DNA of 64,000 nt from DASYKT01 sp963718105. GTDB lineage: Bacteria > Acidobacteriota > Blastocatellia > Pyrinomonadales > Pyrinomonadaceae. Shown here one piece after another: positions 1 through 8,294 of this stretch. Below the pieces are notes generated by a model that searched no databases, was not told the origin of the DNA, and saw only the letters and a list, made by a program, of their open reading frames with translations. The stretch is from positions 1,736,001 through 1,800,000 of the forward strand of contig OY970352.1 of assembly GCA_963718105.1 (NCBI GenBank), in the 5' to 3' direction. Positions within the stretch are counted from its first letter, which is position 1. Each line of letters begins with the position of its first letter. A program made the position numbers and the translations under genes.

Positions 1-712
1 TGATGCCGGCGCGGTGCGCCTGGTCGACCATAAACTTTATGTCATCGGCGGTATAGATGTATTTCTGATCGTCGACCACGATTTTTATCACCAGCGCGCC
101 GTAGTGAATATTTTCGCGGATGGCTTTTACCATCTCGTCGCGCGTGTCGGCGTAGAGATACTCCGGGTTGCCGAGTTCGGGACGGTCGGGCTGCAGTTGA
201 TACTGGCCGCCGAAAGGCGCGATGATCCGCCCGGCATTGATCATGGTCGGGCCGGGAACGATCCCGCGGTCGATCGCCAGGCGCAGCGCGGTGTCGCCGT
301 AGCGGCCGTTGTTGCCCACGTCGCGCACGGTGGTAAAGCCGGATTCGAGCATATCCTTTGCGTTTCTGGTGCCCTCGACCGCGCGGTAGGCCGTCGTCTC
401 CTGCATGTCGATACTAAACTGATTACGCTCCTGGGGCACAGTGGTGTAGCAAAGATGCGAGTGAGCGTCAAAGAGGCCGGGCAGCACCGTGGCGTTTGAA
501 AGATCGATGACCGTCGCCCCGGCGGGGATCGCCAGGCCCGAGCCGACCGCGGTGATCTTGCCTTTATCCACCAGAATTATCTGGTTCGCCGCTGTGGTGC
601 CGGTTTCCGGATCGACCAGCTTACCGGCTTTGATAGCGGTAACCTGCGCGGAAACAAAGCAGGTAAATATCAGCAGAAATACGGGTGCGAAGAATATCTT
701 AATATTTCTCAT
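1..712 (-). CDS. secreted amidohydrolase (imidazolonepropionase-like), 3' truncated by window edge
   Basis: An open frame starts with ATG at 712 and runs off the left edge (237 residues visible). Residues 1-22 (MRNIKIFFAPVFLLIF...) form a signal peptide ending in SAQ, so the enzyme is exported. It continues with the N-terminal beta-sandwich of the amidohydrolase superfamily (AIKAGKLVDPETG, ILVDKGKITAVG) and the metal-binding HxH in LFDAHSHL (His84, His86). GFTTVRDVG and GPTMINAGRII are further family-typical stretches. Known members are metal-dependent hydrolases of cyclic amides or peptides (prolidase/imidazolonepropionase-like); the substrate cannot be told. The C-terminal metal ligands lie outside the window. 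The plus-strand frames here are shadows. Confidence 0.88.
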   Translation of the reverse strand, partial: MRNIKIFFAPVFLLIFTCFVSAQVTAIKAGKLVDPETGTTAANQIILVDKGKITAVGSGLAIPAGATVIDLSNATVLPGLFDAHSHLCYTTVPQERNQFSIDMQETTAYRAVEGTRNAKDMLESGFTTVRDVGNNGRYGDTALRLAIDRGIVPGPTMINAGRIIAPFGGQYQLQPDRPELGNPEYLYADTRDEMVKAIRENIHYGALVIKIVVDDQKYIYTADDIKFMVDQAHRAGI

Positions 713-718
713 TTTTAT

Positions 719-850
719 AAATTGCCACTAGCTTTAGCTAGTGGGTTTAAATATTCAATTTAACCGGGGGCTTTAGCCCAATGAAGATTCGGCTAAAGCC
801 TTCACTTTAACCAGTGCCTGGAGACCACAAGCTAAAGCTAGTGGCAATTT
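719..850. repeat. long inverted repeat, 21-bp perfect arms
   Basis: The arm AAATTGCCACTAGCTTTAGC begins at 719 and its exact reverse complement ends at 850, giving 21-bp perfect arms. A nested inverted pair (GGGGGCTTTAGCC / GGCTAAAGCC) lies inside. It sits directly upstream of the amidohydrolase start and looks like a small non-coding hairpin element. No gene is seen in it. Confidence 0.7.
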
Positions 851-931
851 ACGATCTGTTTATAACAGATCGAGTGTTATATAAAAGGTATCTACGAGGG
901 GATATTTGCGAATGTTTCATTCAATATATGG

Positions 932-1231
932 GGCGCCATATGGAGCGCCGAATTCATTCGGCTTGTTTGCGCCCGCTTTGGAAATTAAGTAGGACCTCAA
1001 AAAAGGCGGAAACGCGACAGTTATGGAGCGTGCTTACTAACCGGGCAAAAAAACACGCTCCATAACTGTCGCGTTTCTGCCTCGAACGCTGGGCGTTCGC
1101 TGCGAACAGTAACTTTCTAGCTCCAGGACGTGTTTGCTGATCGGCAAAAGAGCACGCTCCATAACTGCCCTGGTTTCTGCCTCGAACGCGGGGCGTTCGT
1201 GCCTAATGAATTCGGCGCTCCATATTGGCGC
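932..1231. repeat. outer inverted repeat enclosing a REPIN-like element
   Basis: The arm with GGAGCGCCGAATTCATTCGG (932-962) is mirrored by the arm GAATTCGGCGCTCC (1201-1231). The same 'GGAGCGCCGAATT' family recurs at 4010-4034, 9819-9881 and 33567-33660. The element encloses the repeats at 1004-1082 and 1153-1182, so the 713-1314 gap is entirely repeat-built and holds no credible gene. A plus-strand 83-codon frame here only reads through repeats. Confidence 0.65.
1004..1082. repeat. REPIN-like pair of family A repeats (RAYT-linked core)
   Basis: The forward arm 1004-1032 contains the core ACGCGACAGTTATGGAGCGT. The reverse arm 1054-1082 is its near-perfect complement, with about 21 nt between. 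A degenerate single arm with CTGCCCTGG in place of CTGTCGCG follows at 1153-1182. The core is the same as that clustered around the RAYT transposase at 11.8-12.6 kb. Confidence 0.75.
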
Positions 1232-1314
1232 TTCGGGAAACCCTGACCGCAGTTTTACCGTATAACCGTCAACATTTCGTTCTATCTTAGTTCTTAAGGA
1301 GCAAAGCTATCTGT

Positions 1315-3336
1315 ATGAATTTCCTTCGTAAAGTTTTTTCTTTTCTCATGCTGCTGAGTATGTGCATGGCGACGATGGCGCAATATAAAGCCTTCGACAC
1401 GGCCCGGATGGATTCCGGCGCTCTGGCCTGCGACAATTTTTATCAATACACGAACGGCACCTGGCTGAAAAATACCGAGATCCCGCCCGCCTTTTCCTCC
1501 TGGGGAACGTGGGACATCCTCGGCACCAGCTTACGCGAACGCTCGCGCGATATTCTCGAAACGGCTGCCAAAAATACTTCCGCCGCCAAGGGCTCCAGCC
1601 TCCAACTGATCGGCGATTATTATGCGTCGTGCATGGACCTGGACGCCATCGAAGCCGCCGGGGCCAAGCCGATCGAGCCGTATCTGAAAGAGATCGACGG
1701 CGTAAAAGACGCCAAAGATCTGCGCAAAGAGATCGCCATGATGCATCGCCGCGGCGTGCAGCCGGTCTTCGGCTTTTTTATCTTTCTCGATGAAAAAGAC
1801 AGCACGACGAACATAGCCAACGTCGGGCAGGGCGGGCTTGGCTTGCCGACCCGCGATCACTACACGAAGACCGATGAAAAATCGAAAGAGCTGCGCGATA
1901 AATATACCGCTCACGTAGCGCGGATGTTCGGACTGCTGGGCGACAGCTTGGAGGCGGCCAAGGCAAATGCCGACACCGTGATGAAGATGGAAACGCGCCT
2001 GGCGCTGGCGTCGAAAACGCCGGTCGAACTGCGCGAACCCGAAGGCTATTATCACAAAATGTCCGTCGCCGAAGCCAACAAACTGATGCCCGGTTTTTCC
2101 TGGGAAGAATACGGCAAGGAAGTGGGCACGGCCAAATTCGACACGATCAACGTGGGACAGCCGGCCTTCTTTACCGAAGCGGCCAAAATGATGAGCGATG
2201 TTTCGATCGCCGATTGGAAAACCTATCTCCGCTGGAACGTGGTCAACGCCGCCGCCGGTTCACTCTCGAAAGCTTTTGACGATGCGAATTTTGATTTTTA
2301 CAACCGCACGCTGAGCGGCCAGAAAGAGCAGCTTCCGCGCTGGCGCCGCTGCACCCGCGCCACCGACAATTCATTGGGCGAAGCGCTCGGCGAAGAATTT
2401 GTCAAAACGAATTTTACGCCCGCCGCCAAACAACGGATGAACGAATTGATCGACAATCTTTTTGCCTCTTACAAAGAGCACATCAACAAGCTCGATTGGA
2501 TGAGCGAAGATACGCGCAAACAGGCGCTGGTCAAGCTTGCCGCTATCAAACGCAAGATCGGCTACCCCGACAAAATGCGCGGCTATGCGGGATTGACCAT
2601 CGACCGCAAATCGTATTTTGATAACGATTCGCGGCTGGGTGAATTTTTTGTTAAGCGCAATTTGAAAGACCTGGGGATGCCGCCCGATGCGACGCGCTGG
2701 GGAATGACCGCCGCCACGCTCAACGCGCAATACAGCTCGAACTTTAACGACATCACTTTTCCCGCCGGAATTTTGCAGCCGCCGTTCTTTGATTTCAAAG
2801 CCGACGATGCGATCAATTACGGCGCGATCGGCGCTGTCATCGGGCACGAGCTGACGCACGGCTTTGACGATTCGGGCAGCCTCTATGACGCCGCCGGAAA
2901 TCTGAAGACGTGGTGGACGGATGCCGACCGCAAGAAATTCGAAGAAAAAGTGGATTGCGTTACCAAGCAGTTTGACGCTTATGAACCGGAAAAAGGCGTG
3001 TTCATCAACGGCCAACTGACGCTGGGCGAAAACCTGGCCGATCTCGGCGGGCTTTCGATCGCCTATGACGCTTTTCTCAAATCGATGGACGGCAAAGCGC
3101 GCCCGGCAAATATCGACGGCTTTACGCCCGAGCAGCGTTTCTTCTTCGGCTGGGGACAGGTCTGGTCGGGCAAATACCGCCCGGAACTTACCCGGCTGCT
3201 GATCCAATCCGACCCGCACTCGATACCCGAGTTTCGCGTCAACGGCCCGCTGGCCAATATGACCGAATTCTCACAGGCCTTCGGCTGTAAGGCAGGCGAC
3301 AAGATGGTGCGCGGGAAACAGTGCAGGGTGTGGTAG
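1315..3336 (+). CDS. pepO: M13 family metallopeptidase (PepO/neprilysin-like)
   Basis: A zinc endopeptidase of the neprilysin family, 673 residues, the usual length for the family. ATG at 1315 follows TTAAGGAG at a plausible though long spacing. Residues 1-22 are a signal peptide ending MATMAQ. The N-terminal M13 domain has the typical DNFYQYTNGTWLK start. The catalytic zinc motif HELTH is at residues 511-515 within GHELTHGFDD, and the third ligand lies in ENLADLGG (Glu572). The C-terminal CKAGDKMVR...QCRVW ending is diagnostic. It probably degrades peptides outside the cytoplasm. A rho-independent terminator follows at 3364. The symbol is by family resemblance only. Confidence 0.95.
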   Translation: MNFLRKVFSFLMLLSMCMATMAQYKAFDTARMDSGALACDNFYQYTNGTWLKNTEIPPAFSSWGTWDILGTSLRERSRDILETAAKNTSAAKGSSLQLIGDYYASCMDLDAIEAAGAKPIEPYLKEIDGVKDAKDLRKEIAMMHRRGVQPVFGFFIFLDEKDSTTNIANVGQGGLGLPTRDHYTKTDEKSKELRDKYTAHVARMFGLLGDSLEAAKANADTVMKMETRLALASKTPVELREPEGYYHKMSVAEANKLMPGFSWEEYGKEVGTAKFDTINVGQPAFFTEAAKMMSDVSIADWKTYLRWNVVNAAAGSLSKAFDDANFDFYNRTLSGQKEQLPRWRRCTRATDNSLGEALGEEFVKTNFTPAAKQRMNELIDNLFASYKEHINKLDWMSEDTRKQALVKLAAIKRKIGYPDKMRGYAGLTIDRKSYFDNDSRLGEFFVKRNLKDLGMPPDATRWGMTAATLNAQYSSNFNDITFPAGILQPPFFDFKADDAINYGAIGAVIGHELTHGFDDSGSLYDAAGNLKTWWTDADRKKFEEKVDCVTKQFDAYEPEKGVFINGQLTLGENLADLGGLSIAYDAFLKSMDGKARPANIDGFTPEQRFFFGWGQVWSGKYRPELTRLLIQSDPHSIPEFRVNGPLANMTEFSQAFGCKAGDKMVRGKQCRVW

Positions 3337-3363
3337 CTGATAACGGTGAGTGATTAACGAAAG

Positions 3364-3388
3364 AGCCCGGTGATGAGCCGGGCTTTTT
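3364..3388 (+). terminator. rho-independent terminator after the M13 peptidase
   Basis: The stem AGCCCGG (3364-3370) pairs with CCGGGCT (3378-3384) and is followed by a T run (3384-3388). It lies 28 bp after the M13 stop codon. Confidence 0.75.
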
Positions 3389-3392
3389 GATC

Positions 3393-3516
3393 TATGGAGC
3401 GCGGGCATCTTTGCCCGCAACGAACGCTCCGCGTTCGAACGCATCTGCTAACGCAGACGCTACTGACATGAGCGCGACAAGTCGCGCTTTGCGGGCAGGG
3501 ATGCCCGCGCTCCATA
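3393..3516. repeat. family C inverted repeat (GGAGCGCGGGCATC) with a family B arm
   Basis: TATGGAGCGCGGGCATC at 3393 is matched by GATGCCCGCGCTCCATA ending at 3516. Inside lies one family B arm (CGCATCTGCTAACGCAGACG followed by CTACTGAC). It fills the space between the M13 terminator and the next gene. Confidence 0.7.
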
Positions 3517-3519
3517 CTA

Positions 3520-3909
3520 CTAAAACATCGAATTATTATTCGCGCATTTTTTAGGAATGTCCTGAACCACGTCCCAATGCTCGACGATCTTGCCGTTTTC
3601 ATCGTGGCGGAAAATATCGATCCGCGCGATGCCGGTCGAGCCGGGCATTTCCTGAAAACAGTGGAGCATGACGAGGCTGCCTTCGGCGATGACGCGCTTA
3701 AAATGCATGTGTTTGTCGGGGTTGTCTTCGGCCAGCTTTGTGTAATAATCCACGAACGCTTTTTTGCCGTTTCCGACCGCAGAATTATGCTGGACATAAA
3801 CATCCCCGACATAATCACGCATAGCCTGAGTGGGGCGTGACTGATTGAACATCAGATCGTAAAATGCGATGGCATTTTCTTTATTGCGTTCGATTGGAGT
3901 TTGTATCAC
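3520..3909 (-). CDS. SnoaL-like / NTF2-fold protein
   Basis: 129 residues beginning at GTG 3909. The protein reads as a single cone-shaped NTF2-like domain: an N-terminal helix with NKENAIAFYDLMFNQ, then GDVYVQHN, the conserved GKKAFVDYY and the sheet FRHDENGKIVEHWDVVQDIP. This pattern is typical of the 'predicted SnoaL-like aldol condensation-catalysing' group, whose real substrates are mostly unknown. There is no signal peptide, so it is probably cytoplasmic. It stands alone between two repeat blocks. The start is uncertain because no clear Shine-Dalgarno site precedes the GTG, but no other in-frame start occurs before residue 20. Confidence 0.82.
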   Translation of the reverse strand: MIQTPIERNKENAIAFYDLMFNQSRPTQAMRDYVGDVYVQHNSAVGNGKKAFVDYYTKLAEDNPDKHMHFKRVIAEGSLVMLHCFQEMPGSTGIARIDIFRHDENGKIVEHWDVVQDIPKKCANNNSMF

Positions 3910-3930
3910 ACATCAGTATAGCACCTATTT

Positions 3931-4034
3931 CTATGGAGCGCGGGCATCTTTGCCCGCATCTTGTCAGTAGCGTCTGCGTTAGCAGATGCGTTCGAACGCA
4001 GAGCGTTCGCGCCGAATGAATTCTGCGCTCCATA
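3931..4034. repeat. mixed repeat block (families C, B and GGAGCGCCGAATT)
   Basis: It contains ATGGAGCGCGGGCATC, a family B arm (GTCAGTAGCGTCTGCGTTAG), and GAATGAATTCTGCGCTCCAT. The outer ends are mutually inverted (CTATGGAGCGC / GCGCTCCATA). It lies immediately downstream of purH. Confidence 0.6.
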
Positions 4035-5654
4035 TTAGTGCTTAAAGTGCCTGATGCCGGTAAACACCATTGCCAGTCCGGCTTCGTTGGCGGCTTGAAT
4101 TACTTCTTCGTCGCGGACGCTGCCGCCGGGTTGGATGATGGCGGTGATGCCGGTTTTGGCGGCTTCGTCCACGCCGTCGCGGAAAGGGAAGAAGGCATCC
4201 GAAGCGAGCACCGAGCCTTTGATATTTAGATCGGTTCGCGCGGCGCGCATGGCGGCTATGCGGACAGAGTCGATGCGGTTCATTTGTCCCGCGCCCACGC
4301 CGACGGTTTGAAATTCGTTGGTGAAAACAATGGCGTTAGATTTCACGTGCTTGCACACTTGCCAGGCAAAAAGCAGCGCTCTTAATTCCTCTTCCGAAGG
4401 CACTCGTTCCGTCACCACTTTCAGATCGGCGGGCGAAACTTTTTGCAGGTCGCGGTCCTGCACCAGCATCCCGCCGGAGATGGTGCGGTATTCCAATTTT
4501 TCCTGCGCCGGTTCGGCTTTTAGCACGCGCAGATTTTTCTTTCCTTCCAGCACCGAAAGCGCGCCGAGCGTGTAATCGGGCGCGATCACCACCTCGGTAA
4601 AAATTTCCGTGACAACTTTTGCCGTGTCCGCATCGAGCGGCTGATTAAAAGCGACGATGCCGCCAAAGGCCGAAACGGGATCGGTCTGCAGCGCGCGTTT
4701 GTAAGCCTCCAGATTGCTTGCGCCCAGCGCCACGCCGCTCGGGTTGGTGTGTTTGATGATCGCGCAGGCGAGTGAGCCAAAATCGTTGACCAAAGCCCAG
4801 GCGGCTTCGGCGTCGATGTAGTTGTTGTACGACATTTCCTTGCCGCTTAACTGCTCGGCATTGGCAATGCCGCCATCTGCATCAGACAGGTAGACAGCCG
4901 CGTGCTGGTGCGGATTTTCGCCGTAGCGCAGGTCGGCGTATTTTTCCATCTCGACCGAAACATATTCGTCCGCCAGCGAAGGTTCGTTAGAATGCTCGGG
5001 CTCATCTCCAAAAGGATTGAACGGTTCGAGAAAATCCAGATCGTCGTCGGAAAGCTGTGCGGCCAGGTAGCTCGAAATAGCCAGATCGTAATTTGCCGTG
5101 CGGGTATAGGCGAGCGTCGCCAGGCGCTGGCGGGTCAGCAGAGAAAGCGAGCCGCCCGTGTTTTTCATTTCGCCGATGATGTGCGAGTAAAGGTTGGCGT
5201 CGGTCACTACTGCCACGTCGCGCCAGTTTTTCGAAGCCGAGCGGATCATCGCCGGGCCGCCGATGTCGATATTTTCCACCGCTTCTTCCAGCTCGACGTC
5301 TTCCTTAGCTATCGTCTGCTGGAAAGGATAGAGATTTATCACCACCAGGTCGATCGGTTCGATCTCGTGTTCGGTCATCGACGCCTGATGTTCTTCGTTG
5401 TCGCGCAGCGCGAGAAAAGCGCCGTGAATTTTCGGGTGCAGGGTTTTCACGCGCCCGTCCATCATTTCCGGGAAACCGGTGACATCGGATACCTCGCGCA
5501 CGTCCAGGCCGGCTTCGCGCAGTGCGCGGGCCGTGCCGCCGGTGCTGATGATCTCCACGCCGAAATGCTTTAATTCCTGCGCGAATTGGGTGATGCCTGT
5601 CTTGTCCGAGACGCTGATCAGCGCCCGTTTGATACGTCTTAATTCATCTGTCAT
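4035..5654 (-). CDS. purH: bifunctional AICAR transformylase / IMP cyclohydrolase
   Basis: It catalyses the last two steps of de novo IMP synthesis: formylation of AICAR with 10-formyl-THF, then ring closure. 539 residues, close to the usual length. The N-terminal IMP cyclohydrolase domain shows KRALISVSDKTG, STGGTARAL and GRVKTLHPKIHG. The C-terminal transformylase domain has the catalytic Lys-His pair in KHTNPSG (Lys301, His302) and SDAFFPFRDGVDEAAK. It ends in the family-typical FTGIRHFKH. It stands as a single gene rather than in a pur operon, and both flanks are repeat blocks. Confidence 0.97.
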   Translation of the reverse strand: MTDELRRIKRALISVSDKTGITQFAQELKHFGVEIISTGGTARALREAGLDVREVSDVTGFPEMMDGRVKTLHPKIHGAFLALRDNEEHQASMTEHEIEPIDLVVINLYPFQQTIAKEDVELEEAVENIDIGGPAMIRSASKNWRDVAVVTDANLYSHIIGEMKNTGGSLSLLTRQRLATLAYTRTANYDLAISSYLAAQLSDDDLDFLEPFNPFGDEPEHSNEPSLADEYVSVEMEKYADLRYGENPHQHAAVYLSDADGGIANAEQLSGKEMSYNNYIDAEAAWALVNDFGSLACAIIKHTNPSGVALGASNLEAYKRALQTDPVSAFGGIVAFNQPLDADTAKVVTEIFTEVVIAPDYTLGALSVLEGKKNLRVLKAEPAQEKLEYRTISGGMLVQDRDLQKVSPADLKVVTERVPSEEELRALLFAWQVCKHVKSNAIVFTNEFQTVGVGAGQMNRIDSVRIAAMRAARTDLNIKGSVLASDAFFPFRDGVDEAAKTGITAIIQPGGSVRDEEVIQAANEAGLAMVFTGIRHFKH

Positions 5655-5726
5655 AAATGGTTAAAAAGTTATTATATAGGCTGGGATGGGAAGGTACAAA
5701 GAGGAGGAAATTTAACAGGAAACCGG

Positions 5727-5802
5727 GTCAGTAGCGCCTGCGTTAGCGGGTGCGTAATGTGAGTCGGAATATCGCGCATCGGCTGACGCCGACGCTACTG
5801 AC
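5727..5802. repeat. family B inverted repeat (GTCAGTAGCG...CGCTACTGAC)
   Basis: The arms GTCAGTAGCGCCTGCGTTAG and GGCTGACGCCGACGCTACTG are imperfectly inverted around a variable middle. Other copies are at 8142, 13092, 16151, 35086, 50613 and 55455. Confidence 0.65.
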
Positions 5803-5828
5803 CACATTACCAATTGCGGGCGAGTGCC

Positions 5829-5906
5829 TTAAAAGAAAAAGCGTCCGAACAGTAATAAGCTCAAAATAAAAGCTACTGTTATCAATACGACTTTGATTAG
5901 GCTCAT
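5829..5906 (-). CDS. possible 25-residue membrane peptide
   Basis: A short frame from ATG 5906 to TAA 5829 reads MSLIKVVLITVAFILSLLLF then GRFFF. It is one hydrophobic helix with a basic residue near each end, as in known small membrane proteins. GGGGAT lies about 6-8 nt upstream as a possible Shine-Dalgarno site. It is the only plausible coding content in the 5655-6172 gap besides the family B repeat. It is too short for the usual ORF cut-offs. No homologue is recognised and the call rests on composition and the ribosome site alone. Confidence 0.35.
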   Translation of the reverse strand: MSLIKVVLITVAFILSLLLFGRFFF

Positions 5907-6172
5907 ATTTTAATCCCCAATAGCTGAAAAGAAACTAAATCTTAATTACCTTTGATGCAAAAGTCAATAAATAAGGTTTGCCACGCCCAAGGCTAATTTT
6001 TAAGGTGTTCCAATGCCATTTTGGTACTAAAAGCTACTATTTCGGCTAAACTGCTATGTCCGCCAGGCTACAGACAAGCTTTTGCAGTTTTTGTTAAAAG
6101 ATAAGCGTCACCGTCTGTTTTTACGATCTAAAGAACTACCCGAAGATATTGCCATTTTTGGAAAGGGTTAAC

Positions 6173-6574
6173 GTGCCTCATTCTGCGTCGCAGATCCTTT
6201 ATGTAGATAGTGATGAATCCTGTTGCGGGCTTGTGCGGCGGCTGCTTGGATCTGACGGCGATCAAGAGGTAACCACCGTGGGCACGGCGGAAGAAGCGCA
6301 GGAGCTAATGGCGGCCGGGACGTTCGATCTTTACATATTCGATCAGCCATGGCGCTATCCGTTGACAACGCTGGAGTTATGCCGGTCTGTGCGGCAAAAC
6401 GATGTGAAAACGCCGATCCTCATATTCTCGGTACTGACAGGTGAGATCGACCGCCGTAAAGGGCTGGCGGCAGGCGCTAACGAATTCCTCGTCAAACCCG
6501 ACGACTTAAACCGGCTGCCGGAAACCGCAGCTCGTCTTTTGCAAAAGAAAATGGCTTCGCGGGGAAATTTCTAA
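6173..6574 (+). CDS. receiver-only response regulator (copy 1)
   Basis: A single CheY-like receiver domain with no output domain. GTG at 6173 is preferred over the in-frame TTG at 6149, because GGAAAGG lies 6 nt before it and it gives 133 residues, the same as the neighbouring paralogue. The acidic cluster is in ILYVDSDE, the phosphoacceptor is Asp57 in YIFDQPW, a Ser sits at the switch position in ILIFS, and Lys108 is in FLVKP, so phosphotransfer should be possible. No histidine kinase is nearby. It forms a tandem pair with the gene at 6751 and is followed by a Crp-type regulator. Confidence 0.88.
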   Translation: MPHSASQILYVDSDESCCGLVRRLLGSDGDQEVTTVGTAEEAQELMAAGTFDLYIFDQPWRYPLTTLELCRSVRQNDVKTPILIFSVLTGEIDRRKGLAAGANEFLVKPDDLNRLPETAARLLQKKMASRGNF

Positions 6575-6750
6575 CGGATAACCCGGCTTAAAGCACGCAA
6601 AATCTATAACTTAGGGATATATTAAAAAATTTCCGCAATGTTCGCTACCTGACAGACCGACTAACATTTTTGCTTTAATCTCTTTTCGATATTCGTTCTA
6701 ACAAAATTCAGACCTGTGATTCGAAATTCATAGATTTAGGGAGACAAGAT

Positions 6751-7152
6751 ATGTGTTACTCGTATCCTCAGATCCTTTATGTCGATAGCGATCCGGATTC
6801 TTGTGAAATTTTGCGAATGATGCTGCAGCAGGCAGATGAAAGCTATGAGATCACGACCTTGAACTCTGCCGAAGACGCTGTCGAGCTTCTCTCCCGGAGA
6901 GCTTTCGATCTGTACATTTTTGATCAGCCGTGGCGCCAGCCGTCAGGGCTCGATCTGTGCCGCAAGGTCCGCGAAAAAGACGGGAAGACCCCCATTCTTG
7001 TCTTTTCCGTGATGTCACGCGATGTGGACAGGGAAAAAGCAATGGCGGCCGGAGCCAATGTCTACCTGATAAAAGTGGATGATATTGACCTGCTTACAAC
7101 AACGGTCAAACGGCTTTTAGATGGCAGAGAGGCGGTCGTGCTGGCCCATTAG
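6751..7152 (+). CDS. receiver-only response regulator (copy 2)
   Basis: 133 residues from ATG 6751, preceded by GGGAGA. It is a paralogue of the upstream gene, sharing QILYVDSD and FDLYIFDQPWR. Phosphoacceptor Asp58 (YIFDQPW) and Lys108 (YLIKVDD) are present, but the Pro that normally follows the Lys is replaced by Val. There is no DNA-binding or enzymatic domain, so it may work as a phospho-relay intermediate or interact directly with a partner. The partner kinase is not in the window. The 176-bp gap to copy 1 has no clear terminator. Confidence 0.88.
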   Translation: MCYSYPQILYVDSDPDSCEILRMMLQQADESYEITTLNSAEDAVELLSRRAFDLYIFDQPWRQPSGLDLCRKVREKDGKTPILVFSVMSRDVDREKAMAAGANVYLIKVDDIDLLTTTVKRLLDGREAVVLAH

Positions 7153-7353
7153 ACGAATTCAAGCGCAGACGTATCATAAAAGGCCCGTTCGCAGAACGCA
7201 GGCCGTTACCGGTTTTTATGCTACAATCAGCCTGAAGAATTATCAGGTTTTTTGAAAATTCACCACAAATGACATCGGGCAGTGAATCCTAATCACCTCC
7301 TTGTGCCTTTTGCTGTGTTTTGCACGCGAAATGGACGAACCAAGGAGATCCAA

Positions 7354-8064
7354 ATGCCCGGAAAATTACCAAGGCTTTCAACCAGGAACTATATTTTAAA
7401 TTCCCTGCCGGACGAGGACTATAATCGGCTGCGTCCGGGCCTGGAAAAGCTCGATCTTCCGCGCGGCAAAAATATTTACATGCCTGATGAGCGGATCAAA
7501 CACGTCTACTTTCCCGATTCTTCTATGATCTCGGTGGTTACCAATACTTCTATCGGTGAAAGCATCGAGGCGGGCGTTATCGGCTGGGAGGGATTGGCCG
7601 GTATCGAGGTTTTGATGGGCGTCGATTCGACCTCTAATGAAAGCATGGTCCAGATCGCCAACGGGGCCATTCGTATCAAGACCGAATTGATAAGAAAAGA
7701 GTTCCAAAGGAACGGCGCGCTGAATAAGATCGCCCTGCTCTATATGCACGCGCTGCTGATGCAGGTCAGCCAGACGGCTCTGTGTAACCGCCTCCACTCT
7801 CTGGAGCAAAGGCTTTCCCGCTGGCTGCTGATGTGCCGCGATCGCAGCGGGACGGATGAGATCAGGCTGACGCAGGAATTTCTCTCGATCATGCTGGGCG
7901 TAAACCGCCCGACGGTCTCTATCGCCGCCACGACACTGCAGAGCGCCGGTTATATCCAATACTCCCGCGGGCGCATCACTATCGTAGACAGCCCTAAGCT
8001 GGAAAAGTTTACCTGCGAATGCTACAGCGCGGTAAAAAAATTATGGCCGCCCGCGGCGAAATAG
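7354..8064 (+). CDS. Crp/Fnr family transcriptional regulator
   Basis: ATG 7354 is chosen because AAGGAGAT (7342-7349) precedes it at ideal spacing. The GTG at 7282 would add 24 residues with no ribosome site. The 236-residue protein has an N-terminal cyclic-nucleotide-binding-like beta-roll (LPRGKNIYMPDE, HVYFPDSSMISVV) and a C-terminal winged helix (LTQEFLSIMLGVNRPTVSIA, then GYIQYSRGRITI). The beta-roll lacks an obvious cAMP phosphate-binding RxS site and the Fnr cysteines, so the ligand is unknown. It lies downstream of the two receivers in the same direction. Confidence 0.9.
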   Translation: MPGKLPRLSTRNYILNSLPDEDYNRLRPGLEKLDLPRGKNIYMPDERIKHVYFPDSSMISVVTNTSIGESIEAGVIGWEGLAGIEVLMGVDSTSNESMVQIANGAIRIKTELIRKEFQRNGALNKIALLYMHALLMQVSQTALCNRLHSLEQRLSRWLLMCRDRSGTDEIRLTQEFLSIMLGVNRPTVSIAATTLQSAGYIQYSRGRITIVDSPKLEKFTCECYSAVKKLWPPAAK

Positions 8065-8068
8065 GAAT

Positions 8069-8214
8069 GAGGTCAGAACCGGGAGCGGTAGCGACGGGGT
8101 TTCTTCCTTCATGTCTTTCGTGCGATTCGTGGTTGCGGCGGAGTCAGTAGCGTCGGCGTCAGCCGATGCGTAAGCCCTGGCAAGAGACGCATCGCTAACG
8201 CCGACGCTACTGAC
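8069..8214. repeat. family D, G and B repeat block
   Basis: A family D arm (GAGGTCAGAACCGGGAGCGG) starts at 8069, a family G piece (TTTCGTGCGATTCGTGGTT) lies near 8116-8134, and a family B inverted pair spans 8142-8214. The block fills the gap before the protease gene. Confidence 0.6.
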
Positions 8215-8294
8215 AAGAACCCGGCTTGCGCCGATCTTTACCGCCGCAAATGCCTTCCCACACCCGAATATGTTAAATTCTATATAGCCTTTCT

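Noticed and set aside
814..1065. 83-codon plus-strand frame
   Set aside because: It is entirely made of inverted-repeat sequence (family A and the GGAGCGCCGAATT element), with no ribosome site and no protein-like pattern.
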